This document shows positions 8,690 through 18,460 of a stretch of DNA of 64,000 nucleotides, one piece after another. The stretch lies in NCBI GenBank assembly GCA_038142205.1, contig JAYQJO010000001.1, positions 2,542,001 to 2,606,000 on the forward strand, in the 5' to 3' direction. A model generated the notes under the pieces. The model made no database searches. It saw nothing but the letters and a program-made list of their open reading frames with translations, and had not been told where the DNA came from. The first letter of the stretch is position 1. Each line of letters opens with the position of its first letter. A program made the translations under genes and the position numbers. Source of the stretch: UBA7359 sp038142205 (lineage in GTDB: Bacteria > Pseudomonadota > Gammaproteobacteria > Eutrophobiales > Eutrophobiaceae).

Positions 8690-9294
8690 TTAATATTATC
8701 TGTTTTGGAGACTCTATTACTGAAGGTGCAGAGTTTCCTGTTAATGCGCGCTGGACGAGTTTATTGCAAAACAAACTAAACGAAGCTAAACCAGATACAT
8801 ATCAGATTCACAATCGAGGTATAGGCGGCAATACCAGTGCGCAGGGTTTTGATCGTTTCTGGTCTGATGTCATGCCTTTATTGCCGGGTGTATTGCTAAT
8901 CCAGTTTGGTTTTAATGATGCGAATGTCAAAGATTTTTCTATTGTGCCGCGTGTCGGTCTGGCAGAGTTTGAAAAGAACTTAAAAGAATTTCATCGCATA
9001 ACTAAAGAAAATAATAGTGTGCCCGTTTTTATACTGAACCATACGATAGGCGAAGTAGGTGGCAATCAAGGTAATGGAAAAACCTATAATGAGAATATGC
9101 AACCTTATGATAATGCTATCCGGCAGATAGCAAGTGAATTAAAAGCAGAATTAATCGATATCCCATTACAAATGACTTTACGTAATGTTGATATCGATGA
9201 TTTTGTTTCAGGTGATAAATTGCATTTATCTCTTGGTGCTAATCATCTTTATGCCGATATTATTTTCTTGGGATTGAAGCAAATTCAGTTATAA
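8686..9294 (+). CDS. SGNH/GDSL-type hydrolase
   Basis: A 202-residue SGNH-fold esterase or lipase. Block I is IICFGDSITEGAEF (nucleophile Ser in GDS), block II the Gly in RGIGGNTSAQG, block III the Asn in IQFGFNDANVKD, and block V the Asp and His in SGDKLHLSLGANHL. No signal peptide, so it should be cytoplasmic; the substrate cannot be told from sequence. Its ATG overlaps the folK stop, so it is the third gene of the folB-folK unit, although the association with folate synthesis is probably only transcriptional. Confidence 0.85.
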   Translation: MINIICFGDSITEGAEFPVNARWTSLLQNKLNEAKPDTYQIHNRGIGGNTSAQGFDRFWSDVMPLLPGVLLIQFGFNDANVKDFSIVPRVGLAEFEKNLKEFHRITKENNSVPVFILNHTIGEVGGNQGNGKTYNENMQPYDNAIRQIASELKAELIDIPLQMTLRNVDIDDFVSGDKLHLSLGANHLYADIIFLGLKQIQL

Positions 9295-9365
9295 AAGGCT
9301 TTCTTATTGGAAAATTATCATTAAGGCTGTGATAATAGAATCTATACACACCGGAGCCTGACAAT

Positions 9366-9776
9366 ATGTATTTTAATGCCGCGCTTAAAACCTTTTTTTT
9401 TCTTATATTGAGCATATTAAGTGCATGTAATGCTTATACAACGCAAAAAAGAACGAACAGTTTTGATACAACAATAACCAGTTACAAGATTGCTTTGCGT
9501 TGGGCACAACATGAAACGTTTTATTCTTATTATGTGTCACCTAATGGTACACAACCTCCTGCGGATATAGAACGTTTACAGGAAGTCAGTGTGACAAGCA
9601 TTCAGGAAGTGCAGAAAACCATTAATACAGAAGAGAATGAAGCGAATGTAATAATTATGGTTAAGTATTATCTGAAAGATGAAGGCAGTGTTAAAACGTT
9701 AAAACTGGATCAAAATTGGTGGTATAACGAGCCGAATAGGCAGTGGTTTATAGACGGCGAATTTCCCAAATTTTAA
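9366..9776 (+). CDS. small predicted lipoprotein, unknown function
   Basis: I do not recognise this 136-residue protein. It starts with a hydrophobic signal (FFFLILSILSAC) ending in a lipobox with Cys21, so an outer- or inner-membrane lipoprotein is likely. The mature part contains YKIALRWAQHETFYSYYVSP and ends in a strand-rich region with a conserved-looking QNWWYNEPNRQWFIDGEFPKF, which resembles small exported domains of beta-proteobacterial and gammaproteobacterial hypothetical lipoproteins. It stands between the SGNH hydrolase and the convergent folM. Confidence 0.7.
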   Translation: MYFNAALKTFFFLILSILSACNAYTTQKRTNSFDTTITSYKIALRWAQHETFYSYYVSPNGTQPPADIERLQEVSVTSIQEVQKTINTEENEANVIIMVKYYLKDEGSVKTLKLDQNWWYNEPNRQWFIDGEFPKF

Positions 9777-9783
9777 ACGGCAT

Positions 9784-10512
9784 TTAGTATAAAATTCTGC
9801 CGCCATCAACGTTGAGTATCTGTCCGGTTATATAATCAGCATCATTTATTAAAAACAGAGCAGTTTTACTTATGTCTTCCATACTGCCGGCTTTTTTCAG
9901 AGCAGTATGCTGCAATATTTCTTTTTTTGTTTCTTTATTCATATTATCTGGCCATGTGATTGCGCCGGGTGAAATAGCATTGACACGGACATTAGGCGCG
10001 AGTTCTTTAGCAAGCGACTGAGTCATCATGATTAAGCCTGATTTTGAAATACTATAAATAGAATGATCTTTTAGAGGTTTTTCACCATGAATATCAGTAA
10101 TGTTAATAATACAGCCGTTATTTTTGCTTAAAAAACTTGCCGCATACCTGGAAAGAAACAACGGCGCTTTCAGGTTTACATTAATAATTTCATTCCAGTC
10201 TTGTTCAGAGATTTGTTCTATGTTTGTCGGATAAAAAAGTGAAGCGTTATTGATCAGCACATCAAGGCGACGTTTAAATTGTAATGCATTGTTGATTAAG
10301 GCTTCGTATGATCCCTGTTCTTTGAGGTTTGCCTGTAAGGGCATTGCCGAATCAGTTCGGCTGGAATTTAATTCATTCGCTAGTTCACGCGCTTCTTTTT
10401 CAGCAGTATTGTGGTGAATAATAATATTCATTCCAGCTTGATGTAACTGTTTTGCTATGGTGGCGCCAATACGTTTTGCAGCACCCGTTATTAATACCGT
10501 TTTATTATCCAC
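9784..10512 (-). CDS. folM: pteridine reductase, short-chain dehydrogenase
   Basis: NADPH-dependent reductase of the short-chain dehydrogenase family, most like bacterial pteridine reductase (FolM/PTR1-like), which reduces dihydropterin or dihydrofolate. Evidence: the nucleotide motif TGAAKRIGATIAKQLHQAG with the Arg that marks pteridine reductases (TGxxxRxG), the NNAS motif (LINNASLFYPT), the catalytic Tyr-x-x-x-Lys (YSISKSGL) and the C-terminal VNAISPGAITWPDN and GQILNVDGG. The neighbouring folB and folK support a pterin role. It is 242 residues, usual length. Confidence 0.85.
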   Translation of the reverse strand: MDNKTVLITGAAKRIGATIAKQLHQAGMNIIIHHNTAEKEARELANELNSSRTDSAMPLQANLKEQGSYEALINNALQFKRRLDVLINNASLFYPTNIEQISEQDWNEIINVNLKAPLFLSRYAASFLSKNNGCIINITDIHGEKPLKDHSIYSISKSGLIMMTQSLAKELAPNVRVNAISPGAITWPDNMNKETKKEILQHTALKKAGSMEDISKTALFLINDADYITGQILNVDGGRILY

Positions 10513-10590
10513 ACTAATATTCGCTATAAATTATTTCAGGAGACATTGTGTTGTTGAATGATTCTAAAAACAGAATACCATGGGCGTATT

Positions 10591-11791
10591 ATGACACAAG
10601 CGAAGCCATCGAATATTAATTCTTCTCTACCGACGCCTGAAAAAGAAGCATTGTTACAATGTGAAAAGGTTGTTGACCATGTTAAAAGCTTAATCAATGA
10701 ACAGGGTGGGTCTATCGGTTTTGATGAATATATGGATGCAGTTTTATATGCACCTGGTTTGGGCTATTACAGTGCTGGCAGTCGTAAATTTGGTGCTGAA
10801 GGCGATTTTGTTACTGCCCCGGAAATTCTCTCCTCTGTTTTCTCAGTGTCTGGCTTATCAATGCGCACAGGTTTTAACTGAGCTTGGTTCAGGCTCTATT
10901 CTGGAATTAGGTGCGGGCACAGGTGTTATGGCGCGTGATTTATTACTGGAACTGGAAAAGCTGGATCTACTTCCCGAGCATTATTTTATTCTTGAAGTTG
11001 GCGCTGATCTTAAGCAACGCCAGCAGCAATTATTAAAACAATCAATCCCGCATCTTTTTGAACGTATAAGCTGGCTTGATGCGTTACCTGAAAGTTCATT
11101 CGATGGTTTGATATTGGCAAATGAAATACTCGATGCGTTAGCAGTGAAACGCTTTAAGAAAGTATCGGGTCAATTTAAGGAAATGAAAGTTGCGTATGAT
11201 GATGACGCCTTGATTTGGATAGAAGACAGTGCCGAGGAAGAACTATTAAAATCACTAATTCAATTAGAGAGCGAGTTGCCTGAAGTTTTTCCTGATGGGT
11301 ATGTTTCCGAAATTAATATAAATACCAGACAATGGTTAAGTGGTTTGGAAACTGTATTACAAAGTGGCGTATTATTATTTGTCGATTACGGTTACTCGAA
11401 ACAGGAGTATTACCATCCATCAAGAAATGATGGCACATTATTATGTCATTACCGTCATCATGTGCATGCTGATCCGTTTTTTTATACTGGTCTACAGGAT
11501 ATTACTACCTCGGTTAATTTTACTGATGTGGCAGAGTCTGCGCATAGTTTGGGTTTACATGTCAGCGGTTATACGAATCAGGCTTACTTTTTATTTGGCT
11601 GCGGGTTGGAAAAATTGTTAGGTGATATGGCAACGTTAGATATCAGGTCACATACAGAGGTAACCCAACAGGTGAAGAAACTGACTCTGCCGGAAGAAAT
11701 GGGTGAACGGTTTAAAGTGATTGCATTAACTAAAGCTTTTAATCAAAGCTTAATCGGTTTTTCAGTTATGGATCAGCGAGCTCGTTTATAA
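10591..11791 (+). CDS. MidA/NDUFAF7-like SAM-dependent methyltransferase, frameshifted
   Basis: Class I SAM methyltransferase of the COG1565 family; the mitochondrial homologue NDUFAF7 methylates an arginine of complex I. The first frame gives LPTPEKEALLQCEKVVDHVK, ALYAPGLGYYSAGSRKFGAE-like residues and GDFVTAPEI, then leaves frame. The second frame resumes with SPLFSQCLAYQCAQVL, the SAM motif SILELGAGTGVMARDLL, then ANEILDALAVKRF and VDYGYSKQEYYHPSR. The switch lies in the CT-rich stretch at about 10824..10834 and needs removal of one base, giving 399 residues. An in-frame ATG at 10558 has an AGGAG upstream and is an alternative start. One conserved family reading confirms it is a single gene. 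Confidence 0.85.
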
Positions 11792-11805
11792 ATGAACGTT
11801 ATAAG

Positions 11806-12519
11806 ATGAAAGGGTTTAAATGGAAATTTGTTTTATGTTCATTACTGATGTTGGCTGCCTGTAATAAAGAAATTGTTCGAGAAAATAAACCTGTAACCAA
11901 AAGTAATGCCGTTTCTCAAATAGCTAAGTCAGACATCGATAATGTACTGGACGTGCATATAAAACAATCACAAGCGCTATTGCGTGAATTAATGACCAAG
12001 CTTTATAAACGCAATCCACGTGAATTAAAAAAGTCAGAATTAACACTAATCGAAGAACAATTAGTTCGGCTATTTGATCTTGAACATAGTTGGGACTTTC
12101 CTGAGTTAAAGGGCAAATATGATGTTGAATTAATAAAACTTACTTTTAAAGAAGAGTATCAGGGAGATCGTGTTTTTGCTTTTGTTTCCGGCCTCATGTC
12201 AATGATTATGAAGTCGTATAATTATCAATCTGAGTTTTATCTATTTGATACTGTAGAACCACAAAAGTTATATAATTGTGCCAGAAATATCGAGATAGCT
12301 GTGTGGAAGCTCAGTCATAATGTCAATTCGAGTGGCGAGCCCTTTCTTTATAGCAATTCCCTGCCGGATGAAGGAGTGGCTAATCTGAGTTATGAAAGAT
12401 TATTTGGTAAGTTAATTGCGACACAGGATAATATTACAACGATAATGGCTGATAAAAAGAACCGAACAGTAAAGACAGTTATTCAGAGGATGGCAACAGC
12501 AGTCTTCCTGCCTATATAA
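11806..12519 (+). CDS. conserved predicted lipoprotein, unknown function
   Basis: A 237-residue protein with a signal ending in the lipobox LAAC (Cys19). The mature part is helical and well ordered: LLRELMTKLYKRNPRELKKS, WDFPELKGKYDVELIKL, then GDRVFAFVSGLMSMIMKSYN, PQKLYNCARNIEIAVWKLS and a C-terminal VIQRMATAVFLPI. I recognise this as a conserved proteobacterial pattern without an assigned function. It lies 14 bases after the methyltransferase and 16 before uppP in the same direction, so the three are probably one operon, and a role at the cell envelope would fit. Confidence 0.75.
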   Translation: MKGFKWKFVLCSLLMLAACNKEIVRENKPVTKSNAVSQIAKSDIDNVLDVHIKQSQALLRELMTKLYKRNPRELKKSELTLIEEQLVRLFDLEHSWDFPELKGKYDVELIKLTFKEEYQGDRVFAFVSGLMSMIMKSYNYQSEFYLFDTVEPQKLYNCARNIEIAVWKLSHNVNSSGEPFLYSNSLPDEGVANLSYERLFGKLIATQDNITTIMADKKNRTVKTVIQRMATAVFLPI

Positions 12520-12535
12520 CACCGATTAATAAACT

Positions 12536-13336
12536 ATGGATATTACTCAGCTTATTATTTTAGCCCTGATACAAGGCATTACCGAGTTCCTGCCTGTTTC
12601 GAGTTCTGCGCATTTGATTCTCGTGCCACTTTTAACAGAATGGCAAGATCAAGGTTTGGCCATTGATGTCGCTGCACATTTAGGCAGTTTATTTGCCGTT
12701 ATGCTTTATTTTAGAAAAGATATTGCACGAATTTTATTCTCGGGAATAAACTCAATTATTAAAAAAGAGTTAAGCGACGTAGATAGTCGATTATTTTGGT
12801 ATCTTATTTTTGCCAGTATTCCTGTTTTAGTGTTTGGTTTTTTATTACATGATGTTATTTCGACCTATTTACGTGATCCGCTGATTATTGCCTTTGCATC
12901 AATAGGCTTTGGTGTATTGCTCTGGTATGCGGATATTGCCGGTAAACGGATCCGTCAAATTAATTCTATTGGTTTACGCGACGCAATCATCATTGGTTTA
13001 GCTCAGGTATTGGCGTTAGTACCGGGTACATCGCGTTCCGGTATAACTATGACAGCGGCATTAATGTTAGGTCTGGATAGGCAAAGTGCTGCGCGCTTTT
13101 CCTTTTTAATGGCTGTGCCTATTATACTGGTGGCTGGTTTATATGAATCTTTAAAACTGATTCAAATGAATGTCACCGTCGACTTAAATAATTTTATTAT
13201 TACGGCAGTTCTATCTGCAGTCAGTGCCTTGCTTTCTATTCATCTTTTTCTTAAGTTTCTTGATAAAGTCGGCATGCTACCTTTTGTTATTTACCGACTG
13301 GCATTGGGATTGGTTTTGGTCTATATATTTATATAG
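12536..13336 (+). CDS. uppP: undecaprenyl-diphosphatase
   Basis: Integral membrane phosphatase (BacA type) that recycles the undecaprenyl carrier of cell-wall synthesis. Both family motifs are present: the first, IQGITEFLPVSSSAHLILVP at residues 14 to 33, and the second, ALVPGTSRSGITMTAALMLG at about residues 160 to 180. About eight hydrophobic helices in 266 residues, a normal length. Confidence 0.97.
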   Translation: MDITQLIILALIQGITEFLPVSSSAHLILVPLLTEWQDQGLAIDVAAHLGSLFAVMLYFRKDIARILFSGINSIIKKELSDVDSRLFWYLIFASIPVLVFGFLLHDVISTYLRDPLIIAFASIGFGVLLWYADIAGKRIRQINSIGLRDAIIIGLAQVLALVPGTSRSGITMTAALMLGLDRQSAARFSFLMAVPIILVAGLYESLKLIQMNVTVDLNNFIITAVLSAVSALLSIHLFLKFLDKVGMLPFVIYRLALGLVLVYIFI

Positions 13337-13421
13337 TGAAAGTAAACGAATAGGCTCTATCTCAAGCTAAAACTATATCGATCGATAGTATTAATGAATG
13401 TAACTTATCCAGGAAAGGTTA

Positions 13422-13715
13422 ATGACTAAACTTCGCGTGTTAGATGACAGTATGTTTGAATTACTCCGAATGGGTGAAACCGAAGCATTTAATAAGAAAC
13501 GTGATATATCTGTTGAATACGATCTCAGTGGTACAGATTTAAGTCGTATCGATTTACGTGGTATTGATTTTCGTAAGGCAAAAATGGAAGGTGCCAGCTT
13601 TGCTGGTGCAAAGATTTCTGGATGTTATTTTCCTATCGAGTTACGAGCTGATGAAATATTATTTTCACTTGAGCATGGTACGAGGGTAAGGTATAGCCGT
13701 CCTGGTGCTTTTTAA
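13422..13715 (+). CDS. small pentapeptide-repeat-like protein
   Basis: A 97-residue protein with a short pentapeptide-repeat run in the middle (DLSGTDLSRIDLRGIDFRKA, then KMEGASFAGAKISGCYFP), flanked by a helical N-terminus (FELLRMGETEAFNKKR) and a tail (EHGTRVRYSRPGAF). Such repeats form a right-handed quadrilateral helix. The run of about eight repeats is too short to assign a function. Convergent with cca. Confidence 0.65.
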   Translation: MTKLRVLDDSMFELLRMGETEAFNKKRDISVEYDLSGTDLSRIDLRGIDFRKAKMEGASFAGAKISGCYFPIELRADEILFSLEHGTRVRYSRPGAF

Positions 13716-13723
13716 AAAAGAAT

Positions 13724-14932
13724 TTAGGCGCTTATATTTTTAATATTCTCAATACGTTTTTTCTTAATTTCTTCTCCTAGTGCTTTTCCTTCAATCCCTT
13801 GTTCCTGCAAGGCTTTAGTTGCAACTTCATTTGCGGCGTTAAATGCACTCATAAAATACTCTGCTTGAGGGTATTCGCAATCTTCAAAACTGGCGCGTCC
13901 CCGCGCATCTGCCTTACAGGCAATTAAGAATTGTTGAAAACGTTCAGGCCGTCTAAACGCATCCAACTGTTCCAATTTTTTTAATACAGTTGAAGGTTTC
14001 ATTTCCTTTATGCGATGACAATCAAGGTGGTATTTAGAAACACATGAAGCCAGTTCTTTATACTTATTAGGGATTCGATAGCGTTTACATAATTTATCTA
14101 TAATTTTTACACCGCGTGCTTCATGGCCATGATGACTGGGTAATTCGTTTTTCGGCGTGCTTGCTTTGCCCAAATCATGTACTAATGTAGCGAAACGCAC
14201 TTGAGGATCGTCTGACAATCGGGCTGCTTGATTCAGGCTCATTATAGTATGTAAGCCTGTATCAATTTCAGGATGATGTTCTTTCGGTTGAGGGATACCA
14301 AACAAAGCTTCAATTTCAGGGAAAAGTTTTATTAATGCATTACAAGAACGTAATACAAGAATAAAACGTGCTGGATACTTTCCTTCCAACGCTTTTAACA
14401 ACTCTGTCCAGACGCGTTCAGGTACTAATGCTTCAAGTTCATCCGTTGCTGCAATTTCTTTTAATAATTGACTTGTCTCAGGAGCGATCTTAAAACCTAA
14501 TGTTGCTGCAAAGCGTGCAATGCGTAATACGCGTAAAGGATCTTCAACAAAGGCACCGGAGACATGACGTAACAAGCCTTGTTTAATATCGGTTTCACCA
14601 TTATAAGGATCAATAAGCTTGCCTGATTCATCTTCAGCAATGGCGTTGATAGTTAAATCTCGACGTTGTAAATCTTCTTCAATTGTGACATCGGGTGACG
14701 CATGAAAAGTAAAACCTTTATACCCTTTACCTGATTTTCGTTCAGTACGGGCGAGTGCGTATTCTTCTTTTGTTTCAGGATGTAAGAAAACAGGAAAGTC
14801 CTTACCAACCGCTTTAAAACCCTGTGACAGCATTTCTTCAGGCGTTGCACCAACAACAACCCAGTCTCGATCTTTAATCGGGATACCAAGTAGTTTATCT
14901 CGAACAGCACCACCAACCAGATATATTTGCAT
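13724..14932 (-). CDS. cca: CCA-adding tRNA nucleotidyltransferase with HD domain
   Basis: Adds or repairs the 3' CCA of tRNAs. The N-terminal nucleotidyltransferase signature is IYLVGGAVRDKLLGIPIKDR, followed by the DxD-type RDWVVVG, then QRRDLTINAIAED. An HD domain of the metal phosphohydrolase type follows (LVHDLGKASTP, HHGHEARGVKI), as in the gammaproteobacterial enzymes that also repair tRNA ends. At 402 residues it is of normal length. It ends 8 bases from the convergent pentapeptide gene. Confidence 0.96.
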   Translation of the reverse strand: MQIYLVGGAVRDKLLGIPIKDRDWVVVGATPEEMLSQGFKAVGKDFPVFLHPETKEEYALARTERKSGKGYKGFTFHASPDVTIEEDLQRRDLTINAIAEDESGKLIDPYNGETDIKQGLLRHVSGAFVEDPLRVLRIARFAATLGFKIAPETSQLLKEIAATDELEALVPERVWTELLKALEGKYPARFILVLRSCNALIKLFPEIEALFGIPQPKEHHPEIDTGLHTIMSLNQAARLSDDPQVRFATLVHDLGKASTPKNELPSHHGHEARGVKIIDKLCKRYRIPNKYKELASCVSKYHLDCHRIKEMKPSTVLKKLEQLDAFRRPERFQQFLIACKADARGRASFEDCEYPQAEYFMSAFNAANEVATKALQEQGIEGKALGEEIKKKRIENIKNISA

Positions 14933-15011
14933 ATAATTTAGTAAACTAATGAAAATAAAAACATCATGCCTTTGTTATTTCTGAACAACAATAGTTCAAG
15001 AAAGACAATGA

Positions 15012-17057
15012 TTAATTAATACGTTGATTATCCGAAATTTTAATAGCAGTACAACTTAGATCAGCAATATTCCGGTTTTTTTTAATAGGAGTGATAAGCG
15101 AAACACGTTGATTAATAGGTTTAATTTTTTCACCTAAACGCCAGTCGTAGATATTTGCAAAGGAAAGTACACGACGTACATATTTACGTGTTTCATTAAA
15201 AGGAATCAGCTCTATCCATACGTCTGGTTCAATACAACCTTTTTTAGGCAGCCACTTGTTAACACGGTGTGGTCCGGCATTGTAAGCCGCCGTTGCTAAA
15301 GCCACATTGCCATTAAATTTATCCATCATCTGTTTCATGTAAGCTGTGCCGATAGGGATATTGGTTTCTGCCTGTTTTAATTTATAGGTTTTGAAACCTC
15401 TCATGCCAATACTTTTCGCTGTTTCTCTTCCTGTTCTTGGCATAACTTGCATTAAGCCTAAGGCACCGGCGGGTGATTTAACATCTTCAATAAAAGCACT
15501 TTCAGCACGAGCCAGACCGTATACCCAACCGCGATCCAGGCCTCTCTTTTGCGCATATTTATCAAAAGTCTTTTCGAATAAAACTGGAAAACGCAGTACT
15601 AAATTGTCATAAGCTTTAGCTCGATTCATGGCAAAGATAGCGCGATCATGCCAACCCCATTGTGTGACTAGCGCTGCCGCCATTTGCATTTGGTACGTTG
15701 TTAATCTGCTCTCAGCGTTATACCACTCACGTCTTGCGTTATAACTTTCACCAATTTTAAAGAACTCATAAGCACGCTTGATGCCAGGTAAAGATTCGAT
15801 ACGTGCAAATTCTTTTTTGTTTTCTGGTATTGGATAATGATTCATACGATAAGGTGCATTAATTCGGTCTGCTGCCATAAAACCATAGTAATCACGTTCT
15901 TTTGCCAGCTTTGCGAAGATTTCTTTTGCTTTTTCTGGCTCGCCAGTTTCTTCAAGCGAACGTGCATGCCAATAACGCCAACGCATATCGATATCAATAT
16001 CGTACGGTTGTCCTGTGGTCCATTTTTTCAGAATAGGCCAGTCTTCATTTTTTAAAGCTGTGCGCAGGCGATAATGGAATACTTCGTCATTAACATGATT
16101 ATTATCAATCTGATCGAGTAACTTTGCTGCTAACTTGCTTTTGTTTTTAGCAGCGCGAACCGCAAGCGTGCGTTCTATTTCAGCCGTTTCAGATGGTGTA
16201 AAATTGTAGCTTTGTTGTAATGCTTCCAGCCGTTTGACAGCTTTGGCCGTATCTTGTCGTGCCAGACGTAAAATACCATGCGCTAAAATTTCCCTGCTTG
16301 TTTCATTATCTTCCAGTTTAGGTTTGTTGGTATATTTATAAGGGTTGTTATGAATATTAACCCACATTTTTGCCAGATTTTTGTATTCGGGATTTAAGCG
16401 CTTTGATAAAAAGTTGGCCAGCCCGGTATTATTATTTTGCATAGCCAGGCGAACGCGTTTCCATACCAATTCATTTGTTACCAGATCGCTTTTATATAAG
16501 CGTTCGAATGCCGGATCACACTGTGATGGCAAAGACTTTCCCGCTAACCAGATAGAACGTGTGTCTTCTAGAAAGAATACTTCATTGTTTGTTTTCATTC
16601 TGGCCTGCAGGTGATAACACTGCATCGTCACATTCGAACTTGGTAGATAGTTATCCATAAACGTTTGCCAATGTCCCCGTTTCGCTAATAGTTTTAACCA
16701 GGATGTACGTAAATACCCTGCTACGGGTAAATCACTATAGCGTCTCAGGAAATCAATCACTTCTGCATCATTAACTTTCCAAAGGCGCTTTAAGATATAG
16801 TGGTAACGCAGATATGGATAGAGTGGATAATCTTTTAATGTATTGGCGATTTTGCCGAAGGTTTTATATTGCTTTGTGTCCAGTGCTTTTTTTGCGGAGA
16901 GGTAGTCTTTGCGCTGTTGTTCAAGCGATTTTGCATAAACAGGTGTGGTTACCAGCGCAGAAAACAGAATAAGAAGCAAAAAAGAACTGACAAACAATAG
17001 TTCATATTGCTTGTTTGTAATTTTAGTCAATGTCTTAGTGATTCTCTTTTTAGCCAC
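15012..17057 (-). CDS. slt: soluble lytic murein transglycosylase
   Basis: A 681-residue periplasmic peptidoglycan lytic transglycosylase. An N-terminal hydrophobic signal (LLFVSSFLLLILFSALVTTP) is followed by a long helical superhelix (U and L domains), then the catalytic SLT domain near residue 520: ARAESAFIEDVKSPAGALGL (catalytic Glu), MQVMPRTGRETAK and NVALATAAYNAGPHRV, ending in WLPKKGC. It cleaves the MurNAc-GlcNAc bond to make 1,6-anhydro products during wall turnover. It lies 79 bases upstream of cca on the same strand. Confidence 0.94.
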   Translation of the reverse strand: MAKKRITKTLTKITNKQYELLFVSSFLLLILFSALVTTPVYAKSLEQQRKDYLSAKKALDTKQYKTFGKIANTLKDYPLYPYLRYHYILKRLWKVNDAEVIDFLRRYSDLPVAGYLRTSWLKLLAKRGHWQTFMDNYLPSSNVTMQCYHLQARMKTNNEVFFLEDTRSIWLAGKSLPSQCDPAFERLYKSDLVTNELVWKRVRLAMQNNNTGLANFLSKRLNPEYKNLAKMWVNIHNNPYKYTNKPKLEDNETSREILAHGILRLARQDTAKAVKRLEALQQSYNFTPSETAEIERTLAVRAAKNKSKLAAKLLDQIDNNHVNDEVFHYRLRTALKNEDWPILKKWTTGQPYDIDIDMRWRYWHARSLEETGEPEKAKEIFAKLAKERDYYGFMAADRINAPYRMNHYPIPENKKEFARIESLPGIKRAYEFFKIGESYNARREWYNAESRLTTYQMQMAAALVTQWGWHDRAIFAMNRAKAYDNLVLRFPVLFEKTFDKYAQKRGLDRGWVYGLARAESAFIEDVKSPAGALGLMQVMPRTGRETAKSIGMRGFKTYKLKQAETNIPIGTAYMKQMMDKFNGNVALATAAYNAGPHRVNKWLPKKGCIEPDVWIELIPFNETRKYVRRVLSFANIYDWRLGEKIKPINQRVSLITPIKKNRNIADLSCTAIKISDNQRIN

Positions 17058-17175
17058 TCTATTCCTGCATTATGAAATGCTTTCAGATTGTCCTTATTTA
17101 GCAACGGTTCCGCAACTACTATTTGCCTAAATTTAATACCGTTGACAAGTTTCGAAACATTACCCACGATGGGGA

Positions 17176-17985
17176 ATGTTTTTAGATTTATCATTACAAA
17201 TTACTGCAATTTATGTGCTAACAGGTATGTTCGCCGGTGTGGTCGGGGGCATGCTAGGTTTGGGCGGCGGTATTATCATTGTCCCGGTATTACACTTTGT
17301 CTTCTTGCAACAAGGCTTTCCTTCTTCTGTATTAATGCATCTGGCAGTAACAACATCATTAGCAACAATAATTGTGACTTCACTTTCGGCAACGTATACA
17401 CACCATAAAAAAAGCGTTGTGCTTTGGCCAGTTGTAAATCGTTTAGCGCCCGGAATAGTTATCGGCGCGGGATTAGGCGCACTGTTAGCTGATTCACTTT
17501 CAAGCAATATATTAAGAGTGACATTCGGCTTTTTTGAAATACTGGTTGCGCTGCAAATCTGGTTTGAGTTAAAGCCAAAGGCGCAGGTCGCATTACCTGA
17601 AACGCAAGGCTTGATCTGTTCAGGAACAGGTATTGGTTTTTTTTCGACCTTATTAGGTATCGGCGGGGGCACGCTTACAGTACCTTTTTTGTTATGGTGT
17701 AATGTCAATATGCGTAATGCTGTGGCTGTTTCTTCTGCCTGCGGTTTCCCCATAGCAGTGGCCGGAACATCGGCTTTAATTATTGCCGGGTGGAGTAATT
17801 CGGCATTACCTGTTAATGCAATTAGTTATTTATATTGGCCAGCAGCATTAATCATAATTGCGATGACAGTTTTCTTTGCACCGTTAGGCGCACGCTTAGC
17901 ACATTACTTGCCCGTGCAAACCTTAAAACGCTTTTTTTCTATTTTGTTGCTGATTGTTGGAGCACGCATGTTATTTAATGCTTAA
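17176..17985 (+). CDS. TauE/SafE-family membrane transporter
   Basis: A 269-residue polytopic protein of the TauE/SafE (DUF81) family, often implicated in export of sulfonates or other sulfur anions; the substrate cannot be read from sequence. Two glycine-rich repeats mark the family: VVGGMLGLGGGIIIVPVLHF near residue 25 and FSTLLGIGGGTLTVPFLLW near residue 160, with about eight hydrophobic helices. It is divergent from slt. The start ATG 17176 is the first in-frame Met before the first helix. Confidence 0.9.
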   Translation: MFLDLSLQITAIYVLTGMFAGVVGGMLGLGGGIIIVPVLHFVFLQQGFPSSVLMHLAVTTSLATIIVTSLSATYTHHKKSVVLWPVVNRLAPGIVIGAGLGALLADSLSSNILRVTFGFFEILVALQIWFELKPKAQVALPETQGLICSGTGIGFFSTLLGIGGGTLTVPFLLWCNVNMRNAVAVSSACGFPIAVAGTSALIIAGWSNSALPVNAISYLYWPAALIIIAMTVFFAPLGARLAHYLPVQTLKRFFSILLLIVGARMLFNA

Positions 17986-17987
17986 TC

Positions 17988-18431
17988 TTATTTCAGTTCC
18001 GGTTTGAATAAGAAACCGAGCAAGAATGAAACGGCTATAAAGAAGTACGAATAAGTAATATCACCGGAAAATATAAATAAAACAAAGCCAAATATGGCAC
18101 AAGCATCACATAAGGCCAAACCAATAACCAGAAAAGTGTAATAGTGTTGTAACTCAGATGGTGCATTATCCACGCCGAGTTGTATATTATCGCGGACTTT
18201 ATTTTGCAGTTTTTTAAAATACCCAAGTAAAATAAATGGTGCACCAATACTTAGGAAACAGATAATAATGAAAATGCTTTTTATTTCCGGCATAACAGCA
18301 GGTATCAAGTTAAGCTTTTTTGAGAAATAAACAAAGACAATAAACATTGGCGGGCTGGCCTGCATAGCAAACCAGATCGTCTTGCTCATATTTTCTATAT
18401 TTTCATCGGTTAAATGTTTTACCTGATTCAT
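17988..18431 (-). CDS. four-helix membrane protein, unknown
   Basis: Unrecognised 147-residue protein with about four hydrophobic segments: residues 22 to 37 (MQASPPMFIVFVYFSK), 50 to 70 (IFIIICFLSIGAPFILLGYF), 95 to 118 (FLVIGLALCDACAIFGFVLF) and 122 to 140. A short basic loop (KKLQNKVRDN) sits between the second and third. It lies between the convergent TauE/SafE gene and the divergent yjbQ. Similar proteins occur as orphan membrane genes in gammaproteobacteria; no function is inferred. Confidence 0.7.
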   Translation of the reverse strand: MNQVKHLTDENIENMSKTIWFAMQASPPMFIVFVYFSKKLNLIPAVMPEIKSIFIIICFLSIGAPFILLGYFKKLQNKVRDNIQLGVDNAPSELQHYYTFLVIGLALCDACAIFGFVLFIFSGDITYSYFFIAVSFLLGFLFKPELK

Positions 18432-18460
18432 TAAAAACCAGTATAGTAGACTTAATAATT